DNA of 64,000 bases from Brevipalpus yothersi. Its lineage: Eukaryota; Arthropoda; Arachnida; Trombidiformes; Tenuipalpidae. Positions 46,301 through 58,700 of this stretch are shown piece after piece. The DNA lies in NCBI GenBank assembly GCA_003956705.1, contig QZCP01000246.1, positions 161,078 to 225,077 of the forward strand, in the 5' to 3' direction. Below the pieces are notes generated by a model. That model was not told the origin of the DNA and did not search any database. It saw only the letters and a list, made by a program, of their open reading frames with translations. Numbering within the stretch: the first letter of the stretch is position 1; each line of letters opens with the position of its first letter. Position numbers and translations under genes: made by a program.

Positions 46301-49300
46301 TGCTGGTTCCAAATAATGATTTGATTTGACTCATCGGTGAGCCGCCGAGTCTTAGATGGCATATCAAAAGACGCAAAGAGCCAACAGCAAAAGCAATCAA
46401 AAATAGAATAAGGAGGCTCAAACTCAGAAGTGAATACTGATAAAGATGCAGCCACTAGAGCTGGAATTGGATTACAAAGAATAATACTGGAAGCCAACAG
46501 AGATTTAGATGGCTGGGTAGGATAATTGCGTTGGCAGACTAGAATAAGGTTGAAGAGATCTTTGGGAGGATTTTCAGCATCAAGTTCGATTCCGCTTGGA
46601 AAATCAACTGTCATGCTGCTCGAAGCGATTGATGCCGTTTCAACATCTTCACTCATTACTGAAGATCTATCATCATCAATACTGTGAGCTAGTTGAACTG
46701 TGGATGTTGGTGTTTTCCGTATAGACATGCCTTTTACCAGACCTAGGCGAGTGTAGAGAGTGTCACGAGATTCGTTCACTCGTCTTCCAATGATTGGCTG
46801 AGAACCTACACGTTCACTTGTTACATAAGTAGAGTTGAAAGCTTTTTCCAAGTGTTCTGGTATGCAGCCACTGTGACCACTCAGCTGCTTGCATATTATA
46901 TCTTTTGGATACTCGTAATGCTGGGCAAAAACAGCATACATCAGCCAATCACCAAAATCGAGGCACTTGGTCAAAAAGTTGAGCGGTAGATCGAGACGAT
47001 AAAGACGAGAAAAATCCAAAGGTATCTGATAGGCGGCGAGTTCATCCATTGAACATTCATTTGGATATTTCCTGACGAAAGCTGTTGTGAGAAGTTCCAT
47101 CAAGTGAGTGATGGCACGCTGTTCTTTGTTGAAGAAAGCTTTCTTGAGAAGATTTCCAAGTTCTGATGCTTGACTTTTCTCATCAAGTCCAAGGAATTTG
47201 GCACTAAATTTGAGTATGAGAGATCCAATTGCAAGATGAAGTCGAACGATAGAAGTGTCGTTTCTGAAAAGTTCTAGAAAGATCACACAGGCTGATGTGA
47301 CCTCAACATTGGCACAATTGTCGAAAGCCAATCGAGTGGCTGATTTGCATAAATCTTCTATGAGCTCATCAGTATTGGAGGAAGAAAAATTCTTTAAACA
47401 TTTAGAATAGGCTTCGAAAGGCCTTCCTCTTTTGAGATAATAAGTAAAATTAAGATCAACGCTCAGTCCATGGAGCTCAACCAGTTCAGGATGAGAGAAA
47501 TGGGGAATATTTTTCAACAGAGAGTCATCTGATAAGTTTCGATAATCATTAGTAGATTGCCAACAGAACAGCCTCGAAATATTCAGGGGTATAGTATCGG
47601 CAAGAAGATCATAAAGAGATGGAGAATCATTATTTTCCTTGATATAAGGAGGAATCTTCAAGTCTTCTATGTGAGCAATAGCTTCAAAAAGAATTGGATA
47701 ATGCTTTCTTACGGCTTTGAGAAGACTTTCTCGCTGAGCATACCATACCTCGCCTTCATTTCCTTTCAGAGAAGACAATATTCCTTTTGGAGCGAATAGA
47801 GAAGCTAAGACTGCTAACTTCTCATGTCCTCTTGCCAACAGTGATTGTAAATTTAGAGATGGATCCAAGTCATACAGGTAATGAGCTACTTCGAGCGATG
47901 CTTTCAGTGTTGCATAATTATTTGTTGGATCTTTATTCCAGAGGGTGAAGATGATGAATAATCGTTGTAGTTTCGGATCTACCTTGATGTCTCGAAGTAA
48001 TTCTTTTGAATCATTTTTGATGATCAACCAATAAAGAATTTGGAAGGAGGAATTGTCAATACAATGTGCAACAACTTTCTTCTGAAAATTATGGAATGAG
48101 ATCCTACTGTGAGGATTTTTCAAAGGATGTGAAGCTGACTCTAGTAATATGGGCCTCGGTTTATCATTTTTCGTTCTCAAAAGCCGTCTGATTATTGTTC
48201 GAATATCCTTGACTTCAGCTGTACTGAAGATGCCATAGTTTGAGAGTAGTGACAAAATTTCTTCTTTCAAATCATCTTGAGCATCTGAAGTGAGATCATC
48301 AACCATTTGAGGAGAAATGTCAGCTGAAAAGGCAGGAATCACATTGGATTGTGATTCATCAGATGTCTCATAATGTTCATGAATCCATTTTTTCATTCGA
48401 TAGGCGTTATTGATCCTGATCAAATAATTCCACACTTGACGAGGATCAATGTGTTTTGAACATAACTTACGTAGCTCCTCGCTATCTTGAAATACTCCAT
48501 GAGCTAGAAGATCTCGAAAATGGTTAGGTTGCATTATCCTGACACTTTTAAAGCATAATCTAAGATCATATGGTTGATTCACTTTTTCCAAGAGCGAAAG
48601 TCGGTCAAATATAATTGGATCGCGCTCTTTCAGACTAGATGTAAGTGGTAACCGAAGTTGTTCTGTGAAAGCATATTCTAGTATGTTGTCCAGTATTGTT
48701 TCTGCAGGTAAATTCAGAGAGACTAGAATAGATCTAACTTTGTCCAATTCATTTGCTCGAAGATGATTTAAAATAGCTTGAAAAGCAATATCGTTGATCT
48801 GATTCCAATTGATTCTGTCTTTCATATGAAAAGTTTTGTAATAATGAGCAAGAACGACCAGAAACTCATTCATTGGTATCAAAGTTTGCTGATTTTTTAT
48901 CTTTTGCCACAGATTTGCAGCCCATGCATTATTCGACTTGGATGAATCTCTGGTAATTCGCTCATATTCATGTATCACAGTACCAATGGAATTCATCACA
49001 GAATTAACCTGATTGATGAGAAAATTGATGAAAGAGAATCGCTCTCTTTCTATGTTGACAAAGGAGTTGGGCTCTTCTCGAAGCAATATTTTCAATAGAG
49101 CTGAACATGTTATCAGAGATAATTTGGTGAGCTCTAAACCAAATTCACGTTCTTCTGGTGGATTATTTTCTCCATTAAGAGTGGTGTTGATGATGATTAA
49201 CACCAATCCGAACACTTGTTTCCAATCTTCAAAAAGTCCTCGATAATCACCATTTGTTCCATCTAACGAGGAACATATCTTCTCCCAATTACTTTGGAAT

Positions 49301-49453
49301 GCTAGCCAATCAAACAATATCATCAAAACATTTAGTAAGAAATTTAATCATTGTCACCAAAATACACTTACTTTTGATCTGTAGCTTCAAAAAGTAATCA
49401 ATATTTGAAATTTGTCGCTTCTTCAAGCAAATCTCAAGAACTGCAAACTCCAT
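43350..49453 (-). CDS. SPG11: Spatacsin (SPG11 protein)
   Basis: Six exons, 49453-49372, 49301-45930, 45849-45122, 45063-44964, 44905-44772 and 44687-43350, join in phase for 1917 aa (human about 2443). The long middle is alpha-solenoid. The C-terminal Spatacsin_C region at about residues 1570-1890 is unmistakable: CIKSHECFSLCCD, LLTGIGRYSEMSYIFD and HQFELLLRKGYQKI. Spatacsin partners spastizin and AP-5 and is needed for lysosome tubulation and reformation. The start lies in exon 1 (MEFAVLEICLKKRQ), 15 nt after an in-frame TAA. The N-terminal beta-propeller-like part of vertebrate spatacsin is therefore missing or in unseen upstream exons. The exon 2 donor could instead be at 45909, changing a few residues. 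Confidence 0.93.
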
Positions 49454-50789
49454 TTCAGTGTACAATTAAACCATAAAGTCTAAACGGTTTTCACTCCAAT
49501 CCAATTGATCACCACAGCCATTTGAAATTCTATTAACATCATCTTTATGACCACATCTGATTCACTAAGTTACAATAACCGAAAAATAAGTATAAACAAA
49601 ATTAAACACAAACATTGAAAGAAGTTTGTTTCATGTTTTGTTTACACTTTTGAAGAGAGTGAAAAATACACCAAAAAGCCATGCGTAAGATGTGTATCAT
49701 CTGAACGATCGAAATTGAAATTTTCTGTTCGAAGTTAGAACTTTTTGTTCGATATTTTATCTCGATTCAGAATAATCTGATAATTATCCGAAACAAAATA
49801 TCAAATGAAATTGGAATTGAATTTCCGAGTGGCTGATAGATGTTGATTTATATCTCATAATATAAATTGTTGAGCCTCGATTTGAAAATGAATTAACAAG
49901 CCATGCAAGCTATAACGTTGAAGTTGAGCAAGAAGCTATTAGGAAAGTAAGACAGTTGATTTTTCTTCTTTTTCCATGATAATTTCGTCAATTGTCAGCA
50001 TTTATACCATAGGACTGATTGGATGTTAGACAAATGATAAAAGTTCAGAAATCTTTATTTTAATAATCAGTAGTGAAATGTTGATATTTCACTTGTTCCT
50101 TGACTACTGATCTGTTCGATTTGAATAATTGATGGATGATTAAAGTAAATGAAAAGAATTAAACGATTATGATATCAGGTGAAACACTTGAGATTCTATT
50201 TACTCCATTTTGATTATGACTCATAATCATTTCCCTGTTTTTCTTCCGAATACATTTATTAACTATATACAGCATTTTTTGTTTTCTCTCTAAGCAGAAG
50301 AATTCAAGGCAAAATGTCCATCAACAACAAACAGTTAAAATATTTTTAGAAAAAAGAACACAGTAAACATAACAAACTTGATATTAACTGGTGTATTTTG
50401 CGTTGAAAATTGCCATCATTTTTAGTCTAGAGGATAAAAATATCAGAATTAGAGATCAGAACTATAAAATATCATAGATGAAACTTACACTCTGAACGGA
50501 TTGTTCAAGCAGTTGGCCGAGAAATATCAAGATTCTCGGTTTTATTGTTAGGTTTGTTGATCCATCATGATGCTAATGATGTTTATGAGATTTCGAAGAA
50601 TCATGAAAGGAAGGCATTGAAGCAAGGAATTCAAATTGTCATTAAACTTTCATGATCTCCTCCCTCAATTCGGATCGATTGTGTAAGTTTCTGTCGAGAA
50701 TGTGCAATAATTTTTTCCCATGTTATTCAATCAATGGCAATTTAACGCAATCAGTTCTGCTAAATACAAAGCTAATCCTGAAAGACAAA
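49454..50789. other. Intergenic, includes parental copy of the duplicated flank
   Basis: Position 49454-50020 is the 5' flank of spatacsin, with no extra spatacsin exon recognised. Position 50020-50738 is the partner of the duplicated block at 39960-40740. No gene is supported here. Confidence 0.5.
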
Positions 50790-51159
50790 TCAACAGCACA
50801 GCACAGTAGTCTTTGAATGGCAGTTGTTCAAAAAGTATCCAAGATTTTCTGTGGAGAAAAAATTCCGGTTAAATGATAATTTGTAAAAGTTTTAAAATTG
50901 ATTGCTCACCAGAAAGTTTCTCCTTTGGTGAGATAGGATGATGAGATCCTCGGACATTAAATTTGATGATACAAATTTGATGGGAATTTGTTTGGCAGTC
51001 ATTTGATGGGTTCTCATGATGATCCAAGGAGATTGTTGAAGGAATATTATTTGATGAGAGAGCGAGGGTTGTATTTGTGAGAGAGGAATTTGGTCTCTGG
51101 AGAGAATGTACACTTAATGGCTCATATTTGGATGCTTCGAATGTGTGAAATAGAGACAT
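50790..51159 (-). CDS. Weak two-exon candidate, 102 aa
   Basis: A frame from the ATG at 51159 (context ACAAAATGTCT) runs to a GTGAGC donor after 50910. It can splice to a TTTCTCCACAG acceptor before 50848 in phase 1, ending at 50790. The peptide starts MSLFHTFEASKYEPLSVHSL, is Ser/Asn-rich with Asn-X-Ser/Thr sites, and ends in Cys-Cys. The 57-bp length and signals of the intron are good for this genome, but codon content is unconvincing. A competing frame of exon 2 encodes a hydrophobic helix. I cannot tell which, if either, is translated, and no family is recognised. Confidence 0.25.
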
Positions 51160-52043
51160 TTTGTTAGCGGCAATGGGAAGGAGGTAGCATCCATATTGGG
51201 AGAAATATTTGTTCCAAAAAGGAGGATGATTGAAATTGGCAAAAAAAGAACATTTAAAAAATCTGAGAATTACCCCTTAAAATGAGAGAAATGTCACTTC
51301 ACCCGATAATATTTCGAAACAACTGAGCAAATTCTCAGCGTTCCGAGAAAAAACTTATGGAATTATATTCGAGAATGGTCCTTGTGATTTGATTCCCACT
51401 CTAAAGTGCCGGTGAGAGTATGTATCAAAGGAAGCTTCCTTCTAGTATGTATATATATGGGGGAATGTGTTTGTGTGTTCAGTGTATATTGGTGAACATG
51501 ATGATAGAAAATCATCTTGTTTTTTTTCACCCTCGAAAAAAATTAAAAAAAACCGATTGGTGATTCGATTCTCGTATAAATTGTGACAAAACGCAGAATA
51601 TTCCCGAGAATATATATACAAAATGATGTCTCTCTAACAACAAGGTAAGTGGTGATCACTGATTTAAAAAAAACTAGAAAAAAAACTTGCCGCCCCACTT
51701 TGAGGTTGCTGTTGCTGTGGCTAATTGTGATTAAGTAACCACAAGAAAGATCATCCAATGAGCCATATAAAAATTCAAGACAACAACATCAACAATGACG
51801 ACAACAAGACGAACCAGAATCACATCACAACATCAATGACAACATCGATAGATGGATGGATGGATGGACAAGGATTCAATATCAATGGATAGGCAATTGG
51901 GAGTAGGGATTAATGATCATAGAAAAGGATTTGAGAAAGGTTTTGAGGAGACATGTAGAGAAAAGAAAGAAAAATTTGAGAACAATTAGTTAAGTAACAT
52001 CTAATCTACAGGGTTCAGGTAATCAAATAAAAAGGGCATGTAA
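51160..52043. other. Intergenic, 3' flank of Bruchpilot
   Basis: This is AT-rich sequence with a short (TA)n patch near 51447 and a (GATG)n patch near 51852. It probably holds the 3' UTR of Bruchpilot, whose stop is at 52044. Nothing else is recognised. Confidence 0.5.
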
Positions 52044-52748
52044 TCAATTAGCCAAAGCTGAGCCTACCTGTTGATGAGGATGTTGACCTTTAGGTGGTTC
52101 ACCAGGTCGATGTCCAGCAGCCTCAGGATTTGGAGGTGGACCACGGGGTCGTTGTTGCTGTTGCTGTGGATGCTGCTGTTGGGGGGCTGGTTGGCGTGGT
52201 GGGCCAGGCTGACCAGGAGGATGAGGAGGCTGTGGATGAGGATGCTGCTTAGGACCTTTAAGAGCATTTTGGAGCTCTTGTATTTGCTTATTGAGGGCAA
52301 ACTTTTCTTCCTCAGATGTTTTCATTATCTGTAACAGCCTTTCTAATTCTTGCTGAGTCTTATTTGATTCATCGCGAGTTTTCTTCAAATCTTGCGTTAA
52401 TTTAACTTTATCCTGTTCCATTGATTCAATTTTTTTCTTCAAATCAGCCATTGCTCTCTCACTGGCAGCATTAGAACTTTGAGTTTGCTGTGATTGAGCT
52501 TGCTGATGGGCCTTCATGGCATCTGATAACTGTTTCTCCATAATATCCAAATCATGCTTTCGTTTTTCTAAACGTTTCTCGAGCTCTTCAAGGGATCTAC
52601 TTCGATCTTCCAATTGCTTTTTCATTGATGCTAATTCGGCATTCTGCTGAGCACTCGCTTGTTGAACATTTTTCTGTTGCAATTGTTTGGCCGCTTGTAA
52701 GTCACGCTGAAACAAAATTCAAAACAATCACAATCACATTTCGTCATC

Positions 52749-52795
<47 letters not shown>

Positions 52796-55700
52796 ATGTT
52801 GTAAGATTTTGGATAATTCAAATTCAGCTCACCTCTTTAGATTCCAATTCATGGAGCAATTTTTCTAATTGTTCCTGGAATCTGTCCCGTTCCTGCTTAG
52901 AATTTTTAATGTCTTCCTGGGCCTTCTCCAATTGTTTTCGTAATTGGCCAGCTTCTTGCATCCATTTCGATGTCTCTGATCTTTGTCGCTCCAATTCACC
53001 TCTCAATTTATTTATTTCCTCTGTTAATTTATTGGCAGCATTCGGATCATTTGCTGTGGCAGCTGTTGCTGCAGCCTTTGCTTGAGCTTGAACTTTTTGC
53101 AATTGATCTTGGTGCTGTTGTAATTGTTGCTGACTTTGCTTTTGAACCGTCTAAAAGTAAAGAAGAAAGCTCAGTTTTCTTCTCTGAGTCAAAATTCTAC
53201 TTCTAATCTTGAAAGAGACAAAACAACTCTATTCGTGAAGGACACCCTAGTTGATGAGAATTGCTACCTCAAAATCTTACCTGGACTTGTTGTATGAGCT
53301 TAGAATTCTCATTCTTGAGAAGTTTACTTTGCTCGGTCAACTTATTGATTTCCACCTTTGAAGTGTCTACCTGCTTTTGGAAGACAGTTATAGCTTCTAA
53401 TGACTTTTCTAGTTTATCTTTCAATTCTTTGTTTTCGGCATCAAGTTTACGACACTGTCCATCCAATTTTTTCATTTCATCTTGTAACCCAGTAATTTGA
53501 TTATTGTATTTATCTATCTCAGTTTTTGGAAGAGGTTGCTGTTGTTGCTGCTGCTGTTGCTGTTTAGCTGATTTTGCTAAAGCTAGAGGAAAATTTAGAC
53601 AATTAAAATTAATTATAATCTGGAAACTCATTCATTAATTTTGGTTACACACACACTCTTCTCAGCTTATATACTCACCTTCATAGGCTTGGGAAAGTTC
53701 TCGTAATTGAGCAATCACAGTGTCACGCTCTTTCATTACATTAGCAAGATCTGTTTCCGTTTTGGTGAGATGTTCTTTTATCTTCTTCATCTCACCCTGC
53801 ATTCGAGCTTCCTGTCCTTCTGATATTTTGGAAATATATCCTTCAGCATCCTCTAAATCTTGCTTGAGACGCTCAATTTCCATCTTCAATCGATTATTGT
53901 CGGACATAGTTCGCTGCAGGTCACTTTCCGATTTGGACAACAATTGTTTTAATCTATTCACTTCTTGATTATTATTACTATTTTCTGCACCCTGTTGCTG
54001 TTGCTGCTGCTGATTTGAGGCCATAGTTGATTTTGCTTGTGCCAAGGCTTGTCGAAGAGATTTAACTTCTTCCAAGAGGGAATCTCTTTCACGCAAAACT
54101 TTAGTCAATTCTGCTTGATTACGTTCCATTTTATCTCGTATTTTTTCAAATTCAATCATGGCACGCTCAATTTCTTGCTTCTGTTTAACTTCCGCTGTTT
54201 TGTACTTTTCAAGACGAATTTTAGCATTCTCTAAATCTTTTTGCAATGTTTCTATCTCTATTCGATGTCTCTCCTTAAGCTCTTGTAATTGTTGTAGCTC
54301 ATTTTTGGATCCATCCGATTTTTCTCTCGATTGTTTCAGATCCAATTTAAGTTTCTCTATTTCACGCATACAATTATCACGTTCTTTGCGAACTTTTTCC
54401 ACCTCAATACTGAGTCGATCAAATTCGTATTGGAACTTTTCATGGGCAGCCTGGAATTTGGACACTTGATTTTGATATTTTTCAACATCCGCCTGGACTC
54501 TTTCTTTTTCCGCAAGTAGATTGTCTTTTTCCGATTGAGATTTACGATAATCATTTTGTAGCCTCTCCAATTTTTCATACGCTTTCTTTGCTTCCAATTC
54601 CAATCGAACAATCTCTTCCTGATGCTTCTCATCGACTGTTCGTGTTTTGCCCACTTGATTTTTGAGATGATTCAATTCCATCAAGGATCGCTCATATTCC
54701 AGCATGGCTTTTTCACGATCTCCTGCCAATTTTCTCATCTCCATTGTTTGCTTATCATAGCGTTCCCGAAGGACTTCCAGATCAGCCTGAAGTTTTTCCA
54801 CCTCAATTCGTAGCTTTTCTTCAATTTCTTTACTCTTAAATAGCTGATCTTTGGTCCGAGCATATACTTCCTGGAGACCCTGGAATTCATTTTGAGCTCT
54901 CTTGTGTTCTTCTTTGACAGCATTTGCAGCTGCTTGTGCCTTGTCAAGTTCAAAGGTTAATCTTTCTACTTCTTTTTGACTTTGTTCAAATCGCGTCTGA
55001 AGCTTTATCATTTCACCTTGAGCTTTGTCTACTCTTTCCAGCATCATTTCGTGTTCAACTTTGTTTATTTCACGATCTTCATGAGCTTTTTGTATTTGAT
55101 TGGTCAATTTTTCCACTTTTTCACGTAATATTTGAGCTTCCGTTTCCGATGAATGATGATCACGCTGATATCGATCCAATTGATTTTGTGATTTTTCCAA
55201 TCGATCTTTGGCCACATCCAATTCACGTTGGATCATTTCTCGTTCCTTTTGATAGCGAGCTGTTTGACTTTGCAAATGATGATACTTTTCTTTCAACATT
55301 TCCGCTTCCTGTACAGCAGATTCTTTCTCCTTCATGTATCGATTCAATTGGGCTGTTGCACGATCACATTTTTCTCGCATCTTTTCCACTTCGACACTTG
55401 ATTTTTCTCTTTCCATTTGCAATTTTTGATATTGTGCTTCAACTTGAGCATAATGATCTCGAAGACTGTCCATTTCACTCTGATACTTTTCTCGTTCACT
55501 TTGTAGCCGCCTCAGTTCACTGTTCATCTCATCATATTTCTCTTTCAGACGATCATTATCAATCTGAGTTTTTTCCAATTGAGACTGAACTTTATCATAC
55601 TGAGACTGGGTTCGAGTGAGAAGAGATTGAATTCTTTCCATTTCGGTACGAATTTTTTCCACATCATTTTGAGCATTATCTCGCTCAATTTGACACCTTG

Positions 55701-58700
55701 CCACAATTGATTGAACTTTATCATACTCTTCTTGCAATGATTCCCGCTCTGATTGGGCATTCTCCAGTTTAGCTTTGAGACGATATATTTCACCCTGAGA
55801 TTTTTCCAATTTAGCTTGCAATTGTTCTTGTTCAGCTCTTGCTCTATCTTGATCAGCTTGATTCATTCGTAATTCAGCTTGAGCTCGACGAAGATCACTG
55901 CGCGTTTTTTCCAATGTTTCCTGTACTTTATCATAATCCATATCGGATGCTCCTTTACTTGTACTAAATCGAGTTGATTCTTTCCAACTATGGGTATCAT
56001 GATCTCTATCCCAGTCTCTTTCACGCTCCGACTAGACAATTTCATTTAGGAAAGAAAATCATTTTCCCGATATAAATCTTGGTTCTGATAATAATTGTTC
56101 AATTGGAATCGGAAAGAAAAATTACTTACATCTGATCGGTGTAGTGAAGTCTCTCTTTTCAAGTGGAACACATCTCTGTCTCGATCACGATCTCTAAGGG
56201 AACTGTGTGAAAGCACATATTAGATGATGGAATTCTCTAAATATTTCATGAAATATTGGAATATTGCTATGAAATTTATCTCTTATCTCACCTGGAATGG
56301 AAAGGATCTTGAGTTAATTTTTCAACCTCCGATCGGAGCCTCTCATTTTCCAAAACTAAACGAGAAGTTTCTCCTCTTGCTCTTTCCCAATCATTTGAAT
56401 GTCGGAATGTGTCCGTTTGTAGTCTATCAAGCTCTGCAACTGCTTTTCCCAATTCGGATTGTGAAGTTTCCAATCTTATTTCCAATCGATCTTTTTCAGC
56501 TTGAGCCTTCTCTAGTCTCACCTGTGAACCATATCCAAAGAGCATATCATAACGGTTGATTGGAATTTTCATTAGAAAAATTTTCTTGTTCAACGAGAAC
56601 TCAATACTAACCTGAACTTTATCAATCTCACTTTCTAGTGCCAGAAGTTTCATCTTGAATTCAGCAATCTCTCGCTCATGAAGATCACGATCTTCATTTC
56701 TTTCTCTCTCTGCTCGATCTCTTTGCTCTCTTAATTGAGATATTTGCTTGTCTTTATCACTTATTGCTTCTTCTAGGCTGGTCAATGTACCTTCCGAGGT
56801 GGAATGGTGATGCTGCATCGAGGAAAGGCGAGTTCGAGCAACATCCAATTGATTATCTTTCTCCTTAAGTAGGTCCTCAAGATTATCAATCTATGGAAAA
56901 AGAGAGGCATTTTTGGTCAAAATTTGAGCATATGATGGCACAGTCGTACCAGGGGAGGTCATCCCTGAAAATAAGCAATAATATGAATCTGAACTTTTAC
57001 CTTTCTTTGCAGTACAGTAATTTTTCGGTCTCTTATAGCCAAATGATCACGTAACTCTTGTAGATCAGAGTTTAATTTAGATCGATCTTGGTTAGTTTCC
57101 ATAGCATGCTGAGTTTTCTTCTCAATTAATTTATTTCTCTCTTCAAGTCGTGTTCGGAGCTCTTCCATCTGAAATGGATAAACGTCAATTGCAATGAATG
57201 AATTTATGGCTCAAACTTTTTCTTCAAATTAGCTTACATCGGATTGAAGAATGTTATAATGCTCCTCTTTGGCACAGAGTGACTCCTTAAGAACCGCAAT
57301 ATGACGTTGATAGTCTTGATGCTGTTCTTCCAAGGTTTTCATTTTGGCGCCCATTGCAAGTATTTCTTGGTCCTTTTTATTTATTTCTATTCTATATTCC
57401 TCCATCTTGAACGGAAATAAAATTATCGTCTCATCAATATGATCATCTATTTTGGTCATTTCAATCAATAAGATTATGGTGCCACAAAAAAATACTCACT
57501 TTCAAAATTTCTCTTTCTTTTGATTCGAGAAGAGTTTCGAGGTGTCGAACTCGTGTTTCAAGCTCAATATTTCGAGTTCGAAGCTTTTCCATTTCCATTC
57601 TTTCCTCTTCCATCATTTTACCACTTATTCCTTTGCTTTGTAGAGCTTCCATCAGTTTTTTTATGCTCTCATCACGACTGCTTAACGTTTGCTTTTGAGT
57701 CTCGATACGCAGCTCGAGCTCCTGAGATGGGCAAAAAGAGAATAGTATAAGATTAGTTTTATCATGTATCTCAGAGGGAATCTCCTTTCTTGAATTCAAC
57801 TATTCCTAGACACAGTGTTTGATCACATAATTCATATAAAATATCTCTCTTAAAATTTTGATGCTCTATGTGTATATATCGACTCTCTTTAGACACAAAA
57901 TTTTGATCATTAACACTCCTCAAATATTTACAGATTATAAATTAAGCATCAATTTTGACTACGTTTTGCATGATTCAATGAGCTACAAGCTATCTAGTTA
58001 ATTTAGCTGCAAAATAGAAACACAACTTGCTCTTCAATTATTCAAGATTATGCTCAAAGTACAGCTCACAGGTGAATCCATCTATTCTGAACTTAAGCTA
58101 CAGGTCTAGTTGTAGAAATTTTTTTCTTCTAACCTTATACACTGTAACATTTTACTTTTTCTCACAAGAAAACCATGATACGATAGGAGAATAAAAATTT
58201 TCTGGAAGTCTTTGACATTGGTGTGCAAATTTTTTCTCACCTTAATTGTTTCTCGTAGAAGATAGATCTCCTTGGACATATGCTCTTTCTCAGCATACAT
58301 TGCTTCCATATGCGTTTGCACCTCTTGATCAGGATTTCTCATGTGAGCAAGGCGAAGTTCTTCCTCTAATTGACGAATAAGAGTTGCTTGTTTCTGTGGA
58401 ATAATAATAGAACAGATGAATATTCAAGATTTTCAATGATGATTATCTTGGAATAAATTCGAATAGTTGAATTTTCCCTATTCCCTGGGATCGAAACAAA
58501 GATCTGATATCGACTATATGGTCTAACAATAATGAACATCATCACTGGCCAACAAAAATGTAAGATAAATTATTCATTAGGCACTAGCTGCATCGAATAG
58601 CAACCGAATGCTTCACATAGGCTTTACTCACAACAGTAAGAACTCTGATTATTGTGTGTGTGTGTGTATATTAGCCTCTTTACTTTTCGAAAAAGAAATC

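Noticed and set aside
54924..55619. 231-codon plus-strand frame
   Set aside because: Antisense shadow of Bruchpilot exon 9, whose coiled-coil codon bias keeps the opposite frame open.
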